Shown: positions 1 to 6,351 of the stretch, one piece after another
Numbering within the stretch: the stretch's first letter is position 1
How the letters are laid out: each line of letters opens with the position of its first letter
Assembly (NCBI GenBank): GCA_035640455.1
Contig: DASQWB010000152.1
Coordinates: 1 to 13,874, forward strand
Length of the DNA stretch: 13,874 nt
Source: AC-50 sp035640455
Lineage (GTDB): Bacteria > Actinomycetota > Thermoleophilia > Gaiellales > Gaiellaceae
Reading direction: 5' to 3'
The notes under the pieces: generated by a model
What the model saw: only the letters and a program-made list of their open reading frames with translations
Told to the model about the DNA's origin: nothing
The model's database searches: none
Translations under genes and position numbers: made by a program

Positions 1-8
1 GGGTGGGA

Positions 9-1037
9 ATGGCTGCACAGGACCTCGAGTCGACCGCCCGCGCGCTGGTCGCCGAGCACAAGGGAATCCTCGCCGCCGACGAGAGCGACGGCACGATCAA
101 GAAGCGCTTCGACTCGATCGGCGTCGAGTCGACGGAGGAGAACCGCCGCGCCTACCGCGACCTCCTCTTCACGACCGAGGGAGTCGAGGAATACATCAGC
201 GGCGTGATCCTCTTCGACGAGACGATCCGGCAGAGCTCGAGGGACGGGACGCCCTTCCCAAAGCTCCTCGAGCGGCGCGGGATCATCCCGGGGATCAAGG
301 TCGACAAGGGTGCGAAGCCGCTCGCGAATGCGACCGGCGAGACGATCACCGAAGGGCTGGACGGGCTGCGCGGTCGGCTCGAGGAGTACCGCGAGCTCGG
401 CGCGCGGTTCACGAAGTGGCGCGCGACATACTCGATCGGCGACGGCACGCCGAGCGAGTACTGCATCTGGACGAACGCGCACGCCCTCGCGCGCTTCGCG
501 GCGCTGTCGCAGGAGGCCGGGCTCGTCCCGATCGTCGAGCCCGAGGTGCTGATGGACGGCGACCACACGATCGAGCGCAGCTTCCACGAGACCTCGCGGG
601 TGCAGCACGCCGTCTTCACCGAGCTCCGCGACCAACGCGTCGTCCCCGAGCGCATGCTCCTCAAGCCGAACATGGTGTTGTCGGGGTACTCGGCCGCCGA
701 CCAGGCCTCGCACGACGGGGTCGCCGAGCACACGCTGCGCTGCCTACGGCGGCACGTGCCCGCGGCGGTGCCGGGGATCGTCTTCCTCTCCGGCGGCCAG
801 TCCGACGAGGACGCGACCGCGAACCTGAACGCGATGAACGCTCGCGGCCCGCATCCGTGGGAGCTCTCGTTCTCGTACGGGCGCGCGCTCCAGGCGCCCG
901 CGCTCAAGGCCTGGCGCGGCGACCCCGCCAACGTCGACGCGGCGAAGAAGGCCTTCTACCGGCGAGCGAAGTTCAACGGCGCGGCCCGGTCGGGCTCCTA
1001 CGCGCCAGAGATGGAGCGGGAGCCGGCAACGGTCTAG
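9..1037 (+). CDS. fba: Class I fructose-bisphosphate aldolase
   Basis: Cleaves fructose 1,6-bisphosphate to dihydroxyacetone phosphate and glyceraldehyde 3-phosphate, or condenses them in gluconeogenesis, through a lysine Schiff base in the cytosol. Seen in the 342-residue protein: GILAADES near residue 19 (active-site Asp), FTKWR near 134, PIVEPEV near 174, and LLKPNMV near 217 carrying the Schiff-base Lys of the animal/plant-type class I family. FLSGGQSDEDAT follows near 259 (phosphate binding). The length is normal for the family (about 340-360). I chose the ATG at 9; an in-frame GTG at 3 is equally possible, because the upstream Shine-Dalgarno region lies outside the window. It is convergent with glpX, whose enzyme acts on the same metabolite, so the pair suits gluconeogenic flux. 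Family assignment is very secure; only the start is uncertain. Confidence 0.96.
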   Translation: MAAQDLESTARALVAEHKGILAADESDGTIKKRFDSIGVESTEENRRAYRDLLFTTEGVEEYISGVILFDETIRQSSRDGTPFPKLLERRGIIPGIKVDKGAKPLANATGETITEGLDGLRGRLEEYRELGARFTKWRATYSIGDGTPSEYCIWTNAHALARFAALSQEAGLVPIVEPEVLMDGDHTIERSFHETSRVQHAVFTELRDQRVVPERMLLKPNMVLSGYSAADQASHDGVAEHTLRCLRRHVPAAVPGIVFLSGGQSDEDATANLNAMNARGPHPWELSFSYGRALQAPALKAWRGDPANVDAAKKAFYRRAKFNGAARSGSYAPEMEREPATV

Positions 1038-1043
1038 GACGCC

Positions 1044-1070
1044 GCGCAGGCGGATTCATCCCGCCTGCGC
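1044..1070 (+). terminator. Hairpin after fba, probable terminator
   Basis: Perfect 10-bp stem GCGCAGGCGG (1044-1053) with CCGCCTGCGC (1061-1070) around a 7-nt loop, starting 7 nt after the fba stop. No T-run follows, so it is either a U-less terminator of the kind proposed in high-GC actinobacteria or an mRNA-stabilising stem. Confidence 0.6.
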
Positions 1071-1165
1071 TCACTGAGGCCTGAATCAAGAGCGGCGGGA
1101 AACTCGGCGCGCGCCGGCGGCTCCTGAAGCACTGAGACCAAGCCGACGCCCGCAAGGAGGGGGCT

Positions 1166-1191
1166 CGCGGGGGAACCAGGGTTCCCCCGCG
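1166..1191 (-). terminator. Hairpin after glpX, probable terminator
   Basis: Perfect 11-bp stem CGCGGGGGAAC (1166-1176) with GTTCCCCCGCG (1181-1191) around a 4-nt loop, 27 nt beyond the glpX stop in its direction of transcription. No U-tract follows. The arm nearer glpX also occurs a second time right after the glpX stop (see the direct repeat), so a second, longer-looped fold is possible. Confidence 0.55.
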
Positions 1192-1216
1192 TTAGCACTA
1201 GGGGTTCCCCCGCGTT
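1179..1216. repeat. 15-bp direct repeat, GGGTTCCCCCGCGTT twice
   Basis: Identical 15-mers lie at 1179-1193 and 1202-1216, spaced 23 nt start to start, in the fba/glpX convergent spacer. Only the first has a facing complementary arm (1166-1176). A 6-bp pair CACTAG (1196-1201) with CTAGTG (1218-1223) brackets the second copy and reaches into the glpX stop codon. It may be a duplicated terminator arm or a fragment of a dispersed intergenic repeat. Confidence 0.6.
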
Positions 1217-1217
1217 G

Positions 1218-2237
1218 CTAGTGGTAGTCGCGACCCGTGAAGCGCGCCAGCTTCTCGAGCTGGTGCTGGCCTTCGATCCGCCGCACGGTGCCGGAGCGTG
1301 AGCGCATGACGATCGAGTCCGTGTACACGCGATCGCCGTCTCGCCTCGGGCCGCGGAGGAGCGCGCCGGTCGTGACGCCTGTCGCCGCGACGAACACGTC
1401 CTCCCCGGCGACGAGATCGTCGGTCATCAGCACGCGGGCCGGATCGAGGCCCGCATCGAGGAGCTTCTGCCGCTCCTCGTCGTTCCGCGGCCAGAGACGC
1501 CCTTGGATGCCGCCGCCGACGCACTTGAGCGCCGCCGCCGAGATCACGCCCTCAGGCGTCCCGCCTATCCCGTAGAGCAGGTCGACGCCGGTTGCGGGCT
1601 GTGCGGCCGCGATCGCGGGCGCGACGTCCCCGTCGCGGATCAGGTGAACCCTCGCACCCGCCTCCCGAAGCTCGGCGATGAGGTCGTCGTGACGGTCGCG
1701 TTCGAGGACGACCACGGAGACATCGCGTGGACGGCAGCTCTTCGCCTCCGCGACCCGCCGAACGTTCTCAGTCGGCGAGCACGTGATGTCGATCGCGTCG
1801 ATCGCCTCGGGTCCGGTCGCGATCTTCTCCATGTAGACGGCGGCACCCGGGAAGAACATCGTGCCGCGCTCGGCGACGGCGATCACCGCGATCGCGTTCG
1901 GCTGGCCAAGCGCGGTGAGCCGCGTCCCCTCGAGCGGGTCGACGGCAACATCGACGGCAGGGCCGCTTCCGCTGCCGACGTCCTCGCCGTTGAAGAGCAT
2001 CGGCGCCTCGTCCTTCTCCCCTTCACCGATCACGACAATCCCGTTCATCGCCACGGAGTCGAGCATCAGGCGCATCGCGTCGACCGCCGCCTGGTCGGCC
2101 GCGTTCTTGTCGCCCCGGCCGACCCAGCGCGCCGCCGCCATCGCCGCCGCCTCGGTCACGCGTACGAGCTCGAGCGCGAGGTTCCGGTCGGGCGCCCGGG
2201 CGCCGGTCGTTGCGTCCGCGGGAGCAGTCCGCGTCAC
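1218..2237 (-). CDS. glpX: Class II fructose-1,6-bisphosphatase
   Basis: Hydrolyses fructose 1,6-bisphosphate to fructose 6-phosphate, the committed gluconeogenic step, as a metal-dependent cytosolic enzyme. Seen in 339 residues: RVTEAAAMAAARWVGRGDKN near 26-45, IGEGEKDEAPML near 70-81, the metal/phosphate loop DVAVDPLEGT at 96-105, and GIGGTPEGVISAAALKCVGG near 223-242 with the conserved Glu. All are GlpX signatures, and the length is normal (about 320-345). The start is GTG at 2237. The first 17 residues are Ala/Thr-rich and not family-typical, but no better start lies inside. No good Shine-Dalgarno is seen. A TAGGAT hexamer ends 7 nt before the GTG, suggesting a leaderless transcript separate from argS, which ends 63 bp upstream. 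In most actinobacteria this is the main FBPase. Confidence 0.96.
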   Translation of the reverse strand: MTRTAPADATTGARAPDRNLALELVRVTEAAAMAAARWVGRGDKNAADQAAVDAMRLMLDSVAMNGIVVIGEGEKDEAPMLFNGEDVGSGSGPAVDVAVDPLEGTRLTALGQPNAIAVIAVAERGTMFFPGAAVYMEKIATGPEAIDAIDITCSPTENVRRVAEAKSCRPRDVSVVVLERDRHDDLIAELREAGARVHLIRDGDVAPAIAAAQPATGVDLLYGIGGTPEGVISAAALKCVGGGIQGRLWPRNDEERQKLLDAGLDPARVLMTDDLVAGEDVFVAATGVTTGALLRGPRRDGDRVYTDSIVMRSRSGTVRRIEGQHQLEKLARFTGRDYH

Positions 2238-2244
2238 GACGCGG

Positions 2245-2250
2245 ATCCTA
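2245..2250 (-). promoter_or_regulatory. Putative -10 box of glpX (TAGGAT)
   Basis: TAGGAT (TAnnnT type) read on the minus strand ends 7 nt before the glpX GTG, placing the predicted transcript start at or within 1-2 nt of the start codon. No -35 match was found. It lies in the 63-bp gap after argS. Confidence 0.4.
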
Positions 2251-2300
2251 GTCGCGGTCGACCCAGAAGCGCGGAGACATGCGCCGAGCGGCCGTGAGGC

Positions 2301-3830
2301 TTACATCCGCTCGGGCGCCTCGACGCCGATCAGGTCGAGCGACCGCGCGATCACGGCCTGCGTCGCACGGACGAGCCCGAGCCGGAAGGCCTGCGCCTCG
2401 CTGCCGAGGACGCGGTGCTCGTGGTAGAAGCGGTGGAAGTCGTCGGCGACGCGGATCGCGTACGTCGGCAGCGCATGTGGGGCGCGCCGCTCCGTCGCTT
2501 CGGCGACGAGCCCCGGGAACTCGAGGAGCCGCTTCACGAGCTCGCGCTCCTCGCGGGCGAGCGGCCCCGACGCCTCCGCCGAGGCCTTCGCCTCGCCGGC
2601 GTTGCGCAGGATCCCGGCGATCCGCGCGTGCGCGTACTGCACGTAGTAGACGGGGTTCTTCTGCGTCTTCTCCGCCGCCAGGTCGACGTCGATGTCGATC
2701 GCCTGGTCGGGCCCGCGGGAGACGAGGTACCAGCGGGCCGCGTCGACGCCGATCTCGTCCATGAACTCGTCGAGGAGGACGACGTCGCCGCGCCGCTTCG
2801 AGATTTTCGTCTGCTCGCCACCGCGCGTGAGATGCACGAGCTGGTACAGCAGCACCTCCACACGCGCCGGGTCGTAGCCGAACATGGCCGCGACGGCCGC
2901 GTACCACTTGCGCGTCCCGTGGTGGTCGGCCCCGAGGACATAGATCGCCCGGTCGAAGCCGCGCTCGAGCTTGTCGGCGAGGTAGACGACGTCGGCTCCG
3001 CGGTACGTCGGCGCTCCTCCCTGGTCCGGCGAGCGGACGATCACCCGGTCCTGGTCGTCGCCGTACGCGGAGGACCGCGCCCAGATCGCCCCGTCCTGGA
3101 CGTAGGTGTCCAGCCGAGGCAGGAGCTCGGGCAGCCGCAGCTCGAGCTCGCTCTGGAGCGCCCACGAGTCGAAGTGGATCCGGAAGCGCTCGAGCGTCCG
3201 CTCGATCTGCTCCAGCATCGCAGGGACGGGATCGCCGGACACGCGGGCGAGCTCGTCGACGTAGGCCCCGCGGTAGCCCTCCTCCGGCGGCTCCTCGCCG
3301 CGGCGCCGCGCCTCGACAGAGGCCCGGAACCGCTCCATCTGCGTCCCCGCGTCGTTGTAGTAGTACTCGCGCTCGACCGCGTGGCCGGCGAACTCGAGCA
3401 GGCGCGCAACGGAGTCGCCGTACGCGCCGTTCCGGGCCGTCGCGACCGTGAGCGGGCCGGTCGGGTTCGCCGAGACCATCTCGACCTGGACACGCTGCCG
3501 CCGCTCCGCCTCCGAGCCGCCGGCGTAGCCTCGGCCCGCCGCGAGGATCGCCTCCAAAGCCGACGCGTACCACTCGTCGGCGAGCCAGAGGTTGACGAAT
3601 CCCGGCCCGGCAACCTCCGCGCGCTCGACCTGCGGCAGTCCCGCGACCTGCGCCGCGAGCTCTTCCCCGAGCTCCCGCGGCGGCCGCCGCCGCGCCGCCG
3701 CGAGCCGGAGCGCGACGTTCGTCGCGTAGTCCCCGTGCTCGGGGTTCGCAGGGCGCTCGAGCGCGACCTCCGCGCCGACGAGCTCGCCGAGCTCCGCGGC
3801 GAAGCCGGCGACGGCGTCAGCCGAGCTCAT
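2301..3830 (-). CDS. argS: Arginyl-tRNA synthetase, HIGH motif degenerate
   Basis: Charges tRNA-Arg with arginine using ATP; a class I aminoacyl-tRNA synthetase. Seen in 509 residues: an N-terminal tRNA-recognition domain with PEHGDYATNVALRL (30-43), a Rossmann core with MVSANPTGP (118-126), GADHHGTRKW (300-309), a KMSKS-type KISKRRG (342-348), NPVYYVQYAHARI, and a C-terminal DALR-like domain with FHRFYHEHRVLG ending LDLIGVEAPERM. The usual HVGH after SANPTGPL is TVAT (128-131), so both HIGH histidines are absent although everything around is intact. It is somewhat shorter than typical (550-580). The ATG at 3830 sets the N-terminus about 34 residues before HGDYA, as in the family. It lies inside a terminal inverted repeat and has no Shine-Dalgarno. 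The frame stays open upstream only because of base composition. Identity is secure. Confidence 0.95.
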   Translation of the reverse strand: MSSADAVAGFAAELGELVGAEVALERPANPEHGDYATNVALRLAAARRRPPRELGEELAAQVAGLPQVERAEVAGPGFVNLWLADEWYASALEAILAAGRGYAGGSEAERRQRVQVEMVSANPTGPLTVATARNGAYGDSVARLLEFAGHAVEREYYYNDAGTQMERFRASVEARRRGEEPPEEGYRGAYVDELARVSGDPVPAMLEQIERTLERFRIHFDSWALQSELELRLPELLPRLDTYVQDGAIWARSSAYGDDQDRVIVRSPDQGGAPTYRGADVVYLADKLERGFDRAIYVLGADHHGTRKWYAAVAAMFGYDPARVEVLLYQLVHLTRGGEQTKISKRRGDVVLLDEFMDEIGVDAARWYLVSRGPDQAIDIDVDLAAEKTQKNPVYYVQYAHARIAGILRNAGEAKASAEASGPLAREERELVKRLLEFPGLVAEATERRAPHALPTYAIRVADDFHRFYHEHRVLGSEAQAFRLGLVRATQAVIARSLDLIGVEAPERM

Positions 3831-3982
3831 TTCGGAATGAACACGCGCTGACCGGGTGCGATGGGCGAGTGCGAGCCAAGGACGCAGGGAGCGTTCGTAG
3901 CCGGAGGCTACGGGCGCGACCGAGGACGCCGGCTCGTGCTGTCCGGCGCGGCGGGGCAGCCCGCGGCTCATTCCGAAATGAG
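3826..3982. repeat. 157-bp element with 15-bp terminal inverted repeats
   Basis: CTCATTTCGGAATGA (3826-3840) and TCATTCCGAAATGAG (3968-3982) are perfect reverse complements. They are notably AT-richer than their surroundings and fill almost exactly the 155-bp gap between the channel gene stop (3986) and argS. Each end is itself nearly palindromic (CTCATT-CCGA-AATGAG at 3967-3982). Inside lies a hairpin CGTAGCC-GGA-GGCTACG (3896-3912) and twin GGACGC words at 3880 and 3925. No protein is convincing. The left end contains the argS start codon. No flanking target duplication is visible. It may be a MITE-like non-autonomous element, a dispersed intergenic repeat, or a paired regulatory operator. 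Confidence 0.6.
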
Positions 3983-3985
3983 TTC

Positions 3986-5008
3986 TTAGCCGGCAACGGC
4001 CTCGCGCGGGGCGAAGAAGTCCTCCAGCCTGCGGATCTCTTCCGGGGTGCCAACGCCGATCAACACGTCGCCGACCTCGATCCTCGCGTACGGGTCCGGG
4101 GTCGTATCGAACGTCCCGTCGCGCTTCCGGAGCGCGACGATGATCGCCCCCGTCTCGTCGCGCACGCGCAGGTCGCGCAACGTCTGCCCCGCCTTCGCGC
4201 ACGTCTCCCTCACCTCGATCTCCTCGAGGCGGAAGTCGTCGCCCTCCGCGGTCGTGACGACGTCGAGGAACGCCGTCACCTGCGGCTTCAGCACGAGGTT
4301 CGCCATCACGCGGCCGGCGGTCGCGTACGGCATGACGACCCGGTCGGCCCCCGCGAGCTTGAGCTTCCGCTCCGCGTCCTCGTCCGAGGCGCGCGCGACG
4401 ATCGAGAGGTCGGGCCGGACGGCCCGGGCGGAGAGGGTGATGTACAGGTTGTCCGCGTCCGAATCCGACGACGCGACGAGGCCGTGCGCCCGCTCGAGCC
4501 CCGCCCGGGCGAGATCCTCGTCCTCGACGCCGTTTCCCTCGATGAAGAGGTCGCCCTGCTCCTGGGCGGCCGCGATCGCGTCCTCGCTGAAGTCGAGGAC
4601 GACGTAGGGCACGTTGTGCGCCCGGAACTCCTGGGCCACGCGCCGCCCGACCCGGCCGTAGCCGCAGATGATGAAGTGGTCCTCGAGTCGCTGGATTGCC
4701 CGCTGCCTCCTTCGCTCGGCGAGCGCGCCGGTGACGGCGTCGCCCGCGATCGCCTCGACGATAGCTGCGCCGACGTATCCGATCAGCACCAGGCCCGCGA
4801 GGACGACGAGGATCGTGACGATGCGCGCGCCGTCGTTCCTCGGCACGGTGTCGAGGCCCGTGAGCGACGCCGTGACGATCGACCGGTAGAACGACTGCAG
4901 CCACGACTCGCCGAGGTAGTGGTGGAAGCCGATCGTGCCGGAGACGAGGATCGCGACGAGCGCCGCGACCGCGTACGCGACCCGGCGCGCCCGAAAGGTG
5001 CCCGTCAC
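3986..5008 (-). CDS. Two-TM channel with RCK (TrkA-N/TrkA-C) domains, atypical filter
   Basis: Looks like a potassium-channel-type membrane protein with a cytosolic nucleotide-gated ring. Seen in 340 residues: TM1 about 10-27, a pore helix and loop about 38-56, TM2 about 62-86, then an RCK/TrkA-N Rossmann domain opening HFIICGYGRVGRRVAQEF (111-128, GxGxxG), the acidic VVLDFSED strand end near 137-143, and EGNG at 157-160. A TrkA-C domain covers about 255-325 and ends EVGDVLIGVGTPEE. The usual TVGYGD filter is not there: the matching stretch is SLTGLDTVP (48-56), so selectivity is open. The start is GTG at 5008, only 20 bp from a divergent gene. A GATACT hexamer ends 6 nt before it, and GAGGA sits 10 nt upstream as a possible Shine-Dalgarno if the transcript is longer. 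Architecture is secure, transported ion is not. Confidence 0.85.
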   Translation of the reverse strand: MTGTFRARRVAYAVAALVAILVSGTIGFHHYLGESWLQSFYRSIVTASLTGLDTVPRNDGARIVTILVVLAGLVLIGYVGAAIVEAIAGDAVTGALAERRRQRAIQRLEDHFIICGYGRVGRRVAQEFRAHNVPYVVLDFSEDAIAAAQEQGDLFIEGNGVEDEDLARAGLERAHGLVASSDSDADNLYITLSARAVRPDLSIVARASDEDAERKLKLAGADRVVMPYATAGRVMANLVLKPQVTAFLDVVTTAEGDDFRLEEIEVRETCAKAGQTLRDLRVRDETGAIIVALRKRDGTFDTTPDPYARIEVGDVLIGVGTPEEIRRLEDFFAPREAVAG

Positions 5009-5013
5009 GGCCG

Positions 5014-5020
5014 TAGTATC
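5014..5020. promoter_or_regulatory. Shared -10 of a divergent promoter pair
   Basis: In the 20-bp gap between two GTG starts, the plus strand reads TAGTAT (5014-5019), 9 nt before the DUF3467 start. The minus strand reads GATACT (5020-5015), exactly 6 nt before the channel start. The two -10-like hexamers overlap, so one short AT patch could drive both leaderless transcripts. No -35 match was found on either side. Confidence 0.45.
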
Positions 5021-5028
5021 CTCGACGC

Positions 5029-5331
5029 GTGGACGGCGACGGCCAGGAGCGCCAGCTCAACCTGCAGGTGGATCCCGAGCAGATGGCCGGCGTCTACGCG
5101 AACTTCGTCAACGTCAGCTTCTCGGACTACGAGTTCACGCTCACCTTCGCGCGGGTCGAGCACGAGGTCGAGGAGGGCGACCTGAACGGGGTCGTCGTGT
5201 CCCGCGTAAACGCCTCGCCGCGCCTCGTCGAGGACCTTCTCGCGGCCGTGCAGGAGGCCTGGTCGCGCTGGTCGACGCGCGAGGGGATCCGCAATCTCCC
5301 GGAGAACCTCGACCCGCCTCGCGGGACGTAG
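5029..5331 (+). CDS. DUF3467 family protein
   Basis: A 100-residue cytosolic protein of the DUF3467 family, whose biochemical role is not known to me. Seen: the family core GVYANFVNVSFSDYEFTLTF (residues 21-40) followed by the acidic link EHEVEEGD, the strand VVVSRVNASPRLVEDLLAA and an amphipathic C-terminal helix ending in WSRW, then a short polar tail. There is no signal peptide or membrane segment. The start is GTG at 5029; the alternative internal start at Met19 would cut the core. There is no Shine-Dalgarno, and the start seems leaderless. The phosphoesterase gene begins 5 nt after its stop, implying co-transcription. Family call is confident, function unassigned. Confidence 0.85.
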   Translation: MDGDGQERQLNLQVDPEQMAGVYANFVNVSFSDYEFTLTFARVEHEVEEGDLNGVVVSRVNASPRLVEDLLAAVQEAWSRWSTREGIRNLPENLDPPRGT

Positions 5332-5336
5332 AGCGG

Positions 5337-6077
5337 TTGGCAGAACTCCGGCGCGTCGCCGTCATCTCGGACATCCACGGCAACCTCCACGCGCTGCACG
5401 CGGTGCTGGACGCCGTCGCCGGCGAGGAGGTCGACGCCGTCTGGTGCCTCGGCGACCTCGTCGGCTACGGGCCGCGCCCGAACGAGTGCTGCTCCGAGGT
5501 GGAACCGGCCGTCTCGCTCTGCCTGGTCGGAAACCACGATCTCGGCGTGCTCGGCCGCATCCCGCTCGAGGACTTCACCGACGATGCCGCCGCGGCAGCG
5601 CGGTGGTCGCAGACCGTCCTGGCGGGCGAGGCCCGCGGCTACCTCGAGGGGCTGGCGAGCCTCGCGGCGACCGACGGCACCGAGCTCTTCCACGCGAGCC
5701 CCCGCGATCCCGTCTGGGAGTACGTCCTCGGCGACGAGGCGGCGCGGGCAGCGTTCGCGCTCACCTCCGCCCCGCTCGTCCTCGTCGGCCATAGCCACGT
5801 CGCGCTCGCCTTCGTGCTCGAGGACGGCGCCGTCGAGGGCACGCTCGCGCCCGGCGGGGCCGAGATCGACCTCTCGGACCGGCGCTGGCTCTTGAACCCC
5901 GGCTCCGTTGGCCAGCCGCGCGACGGCGACCCGCGCGCCGCCTACCTCGTGCTCGACCTCGACGCGCGGCGGGCACTCTTTCGCCGTGTTCCCTACCCGA
6001 TCGAGCGCACGCAGGAGGAGATCCGCGAGCGCGGCCTGCCCGAGGCGCTGGCTGCTCGTCTCGCTCACGGCCTGTAG
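5337..6077 (+). CDS. Calcineurin-like metallophosphoesterase (YfcE-like)
   Basis: Predicted dinuclear-metal phosphoesterase or phosphodiesterase of the calcineurin-like superfamily; substrate unknown. Seen in 246 residues: the metal ligands in order SDIHGN (11-16), LGDLVGYGP (38-46), VGNHD (64-68), FHASP (118-122) and GHSHV (151-155), then NPGSVGQPRDG (187-197), a typical closing loop. A C-terminal extension PIERTQEEIRERGLPEALAA matches the tail of YfcE-like relatives. No signal peptide is present, so it is cytosolic. The start is TTG at 5337, the only sensible start between the upstream stop and the first metal motif, with a weak GAGCGG just before it. It follows the DUF3467 gene at 5 nt and overlaps the next gene by 92 nt. 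Fold and metal site are certain; the biological substrate cannot be told. Confidence 0.9.
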   Translation: MAELRRVAVISDIHGNLHALHAVLDAVAGEEVDAVWCLGDLVGYGPRPNECCSEVEPAVSLCLVGNHDLGVLGRIPLEDFTDDAAAAARWSQTVLAGEARGYLEGLASLAATDGTELFHASPRDPVWEYVLGDEAARAAFALTSAPLVLVGHSHVALAFVLEDGAVEGTLAPGGAEIDLSDRRWLLNPGSVGQPRDGDPRAAYLVLDLDARRALFRRVPYPIERTQEEIRERGLPEALAARLAHGL

Positions 6078-6351
6078 CTGCGCCCTCGCCGGCTGCGGGT
6101 CGGCGAAGCACACCGCACCGCCGCCGCGACTTCCGCATGCGCTCGCCGCGCGGCTCGCGCGCGAGGCGGATGCGGTGGCGCGTCACCCGAGGCTCGCTGC
6201 CCGCCTCCAGCGCGAGGTCATTGCCGCGATCAACGCCGGCCGGGTTCCGGCGCCGCTGCAGGAGGAGCTCCAAAGCCGTGCGAACGCGCTCGCCGACCGG
6301 CCCGACCGCAGAAGGGCTCGTGCGTTCGCGGCCTGGTTACGTCGAAGCTAG
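5986..6351 (+). CDS. Small putative lipoprotein
   Basis: A 121-residue hypothetical protein if started at GTG 5986. It has an Arg-rich N-region, a short hydrophobic stretch LLVSLTACSCALAG (23-36) and a lipobox ALAGC with Cys37, so it is probably anchored on the outer face of the cytoplasmic membrane. The mature part is a Pro spacer and then an alpha-helical, charge-rich segment with AINAGRVPAPLQEELQSRAN (81-100). I associate that pattern, from memory, with small lipoproteins of Thermoleophilia. Its start is unsure: no ATG is available, and GTG 5986 lies within the phosphoesterase gene in another frame. An internal non-standard start near the signal peptide is possible. Its stop overlaps the sigma factor stop in a shared CTAG. 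The signal peptide supports it being real. Confidence 0.6.
   Translation: MFPTRSSARRRRSASAACPRRWLLVSLTACSCALAGCGSAKHTAPPPRLPHALAARLAREADAVARHPRLAARLQREVIAAINAGRVPAPLQEELQSRANALADRPDRRRARAFAAWLRRS

Noticed and set aside
2248..2280. Ten-codon minus-strand mini-frame (MSPRFWVDRD) ending just upstream of glpX, like a leader peptide
   Set aside because: No Shine-Dalgarno, no regulatory codon run and no attenuator stems; its stop overlaps the putative -10, so it is more likely chance.
3817..4053. A 78-codon minus-strand frame spanning the inverted-repeat element, with FRNE at both ends
   Set aside because: The repeated FRNE is simply the translation of the two terminal repeats, and the frame overlaps the channel gene and argS.
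2301..5060. A single 919-codon minus-strand frame suggesting an ArgRS fused to an upstream domain
   Set aside because: Upstream of the ATG at 3830 the translation is Arg/Gly/Pro-rich shadow of the channel gene in another frame; the ArgRS N-terminus is complete without it.
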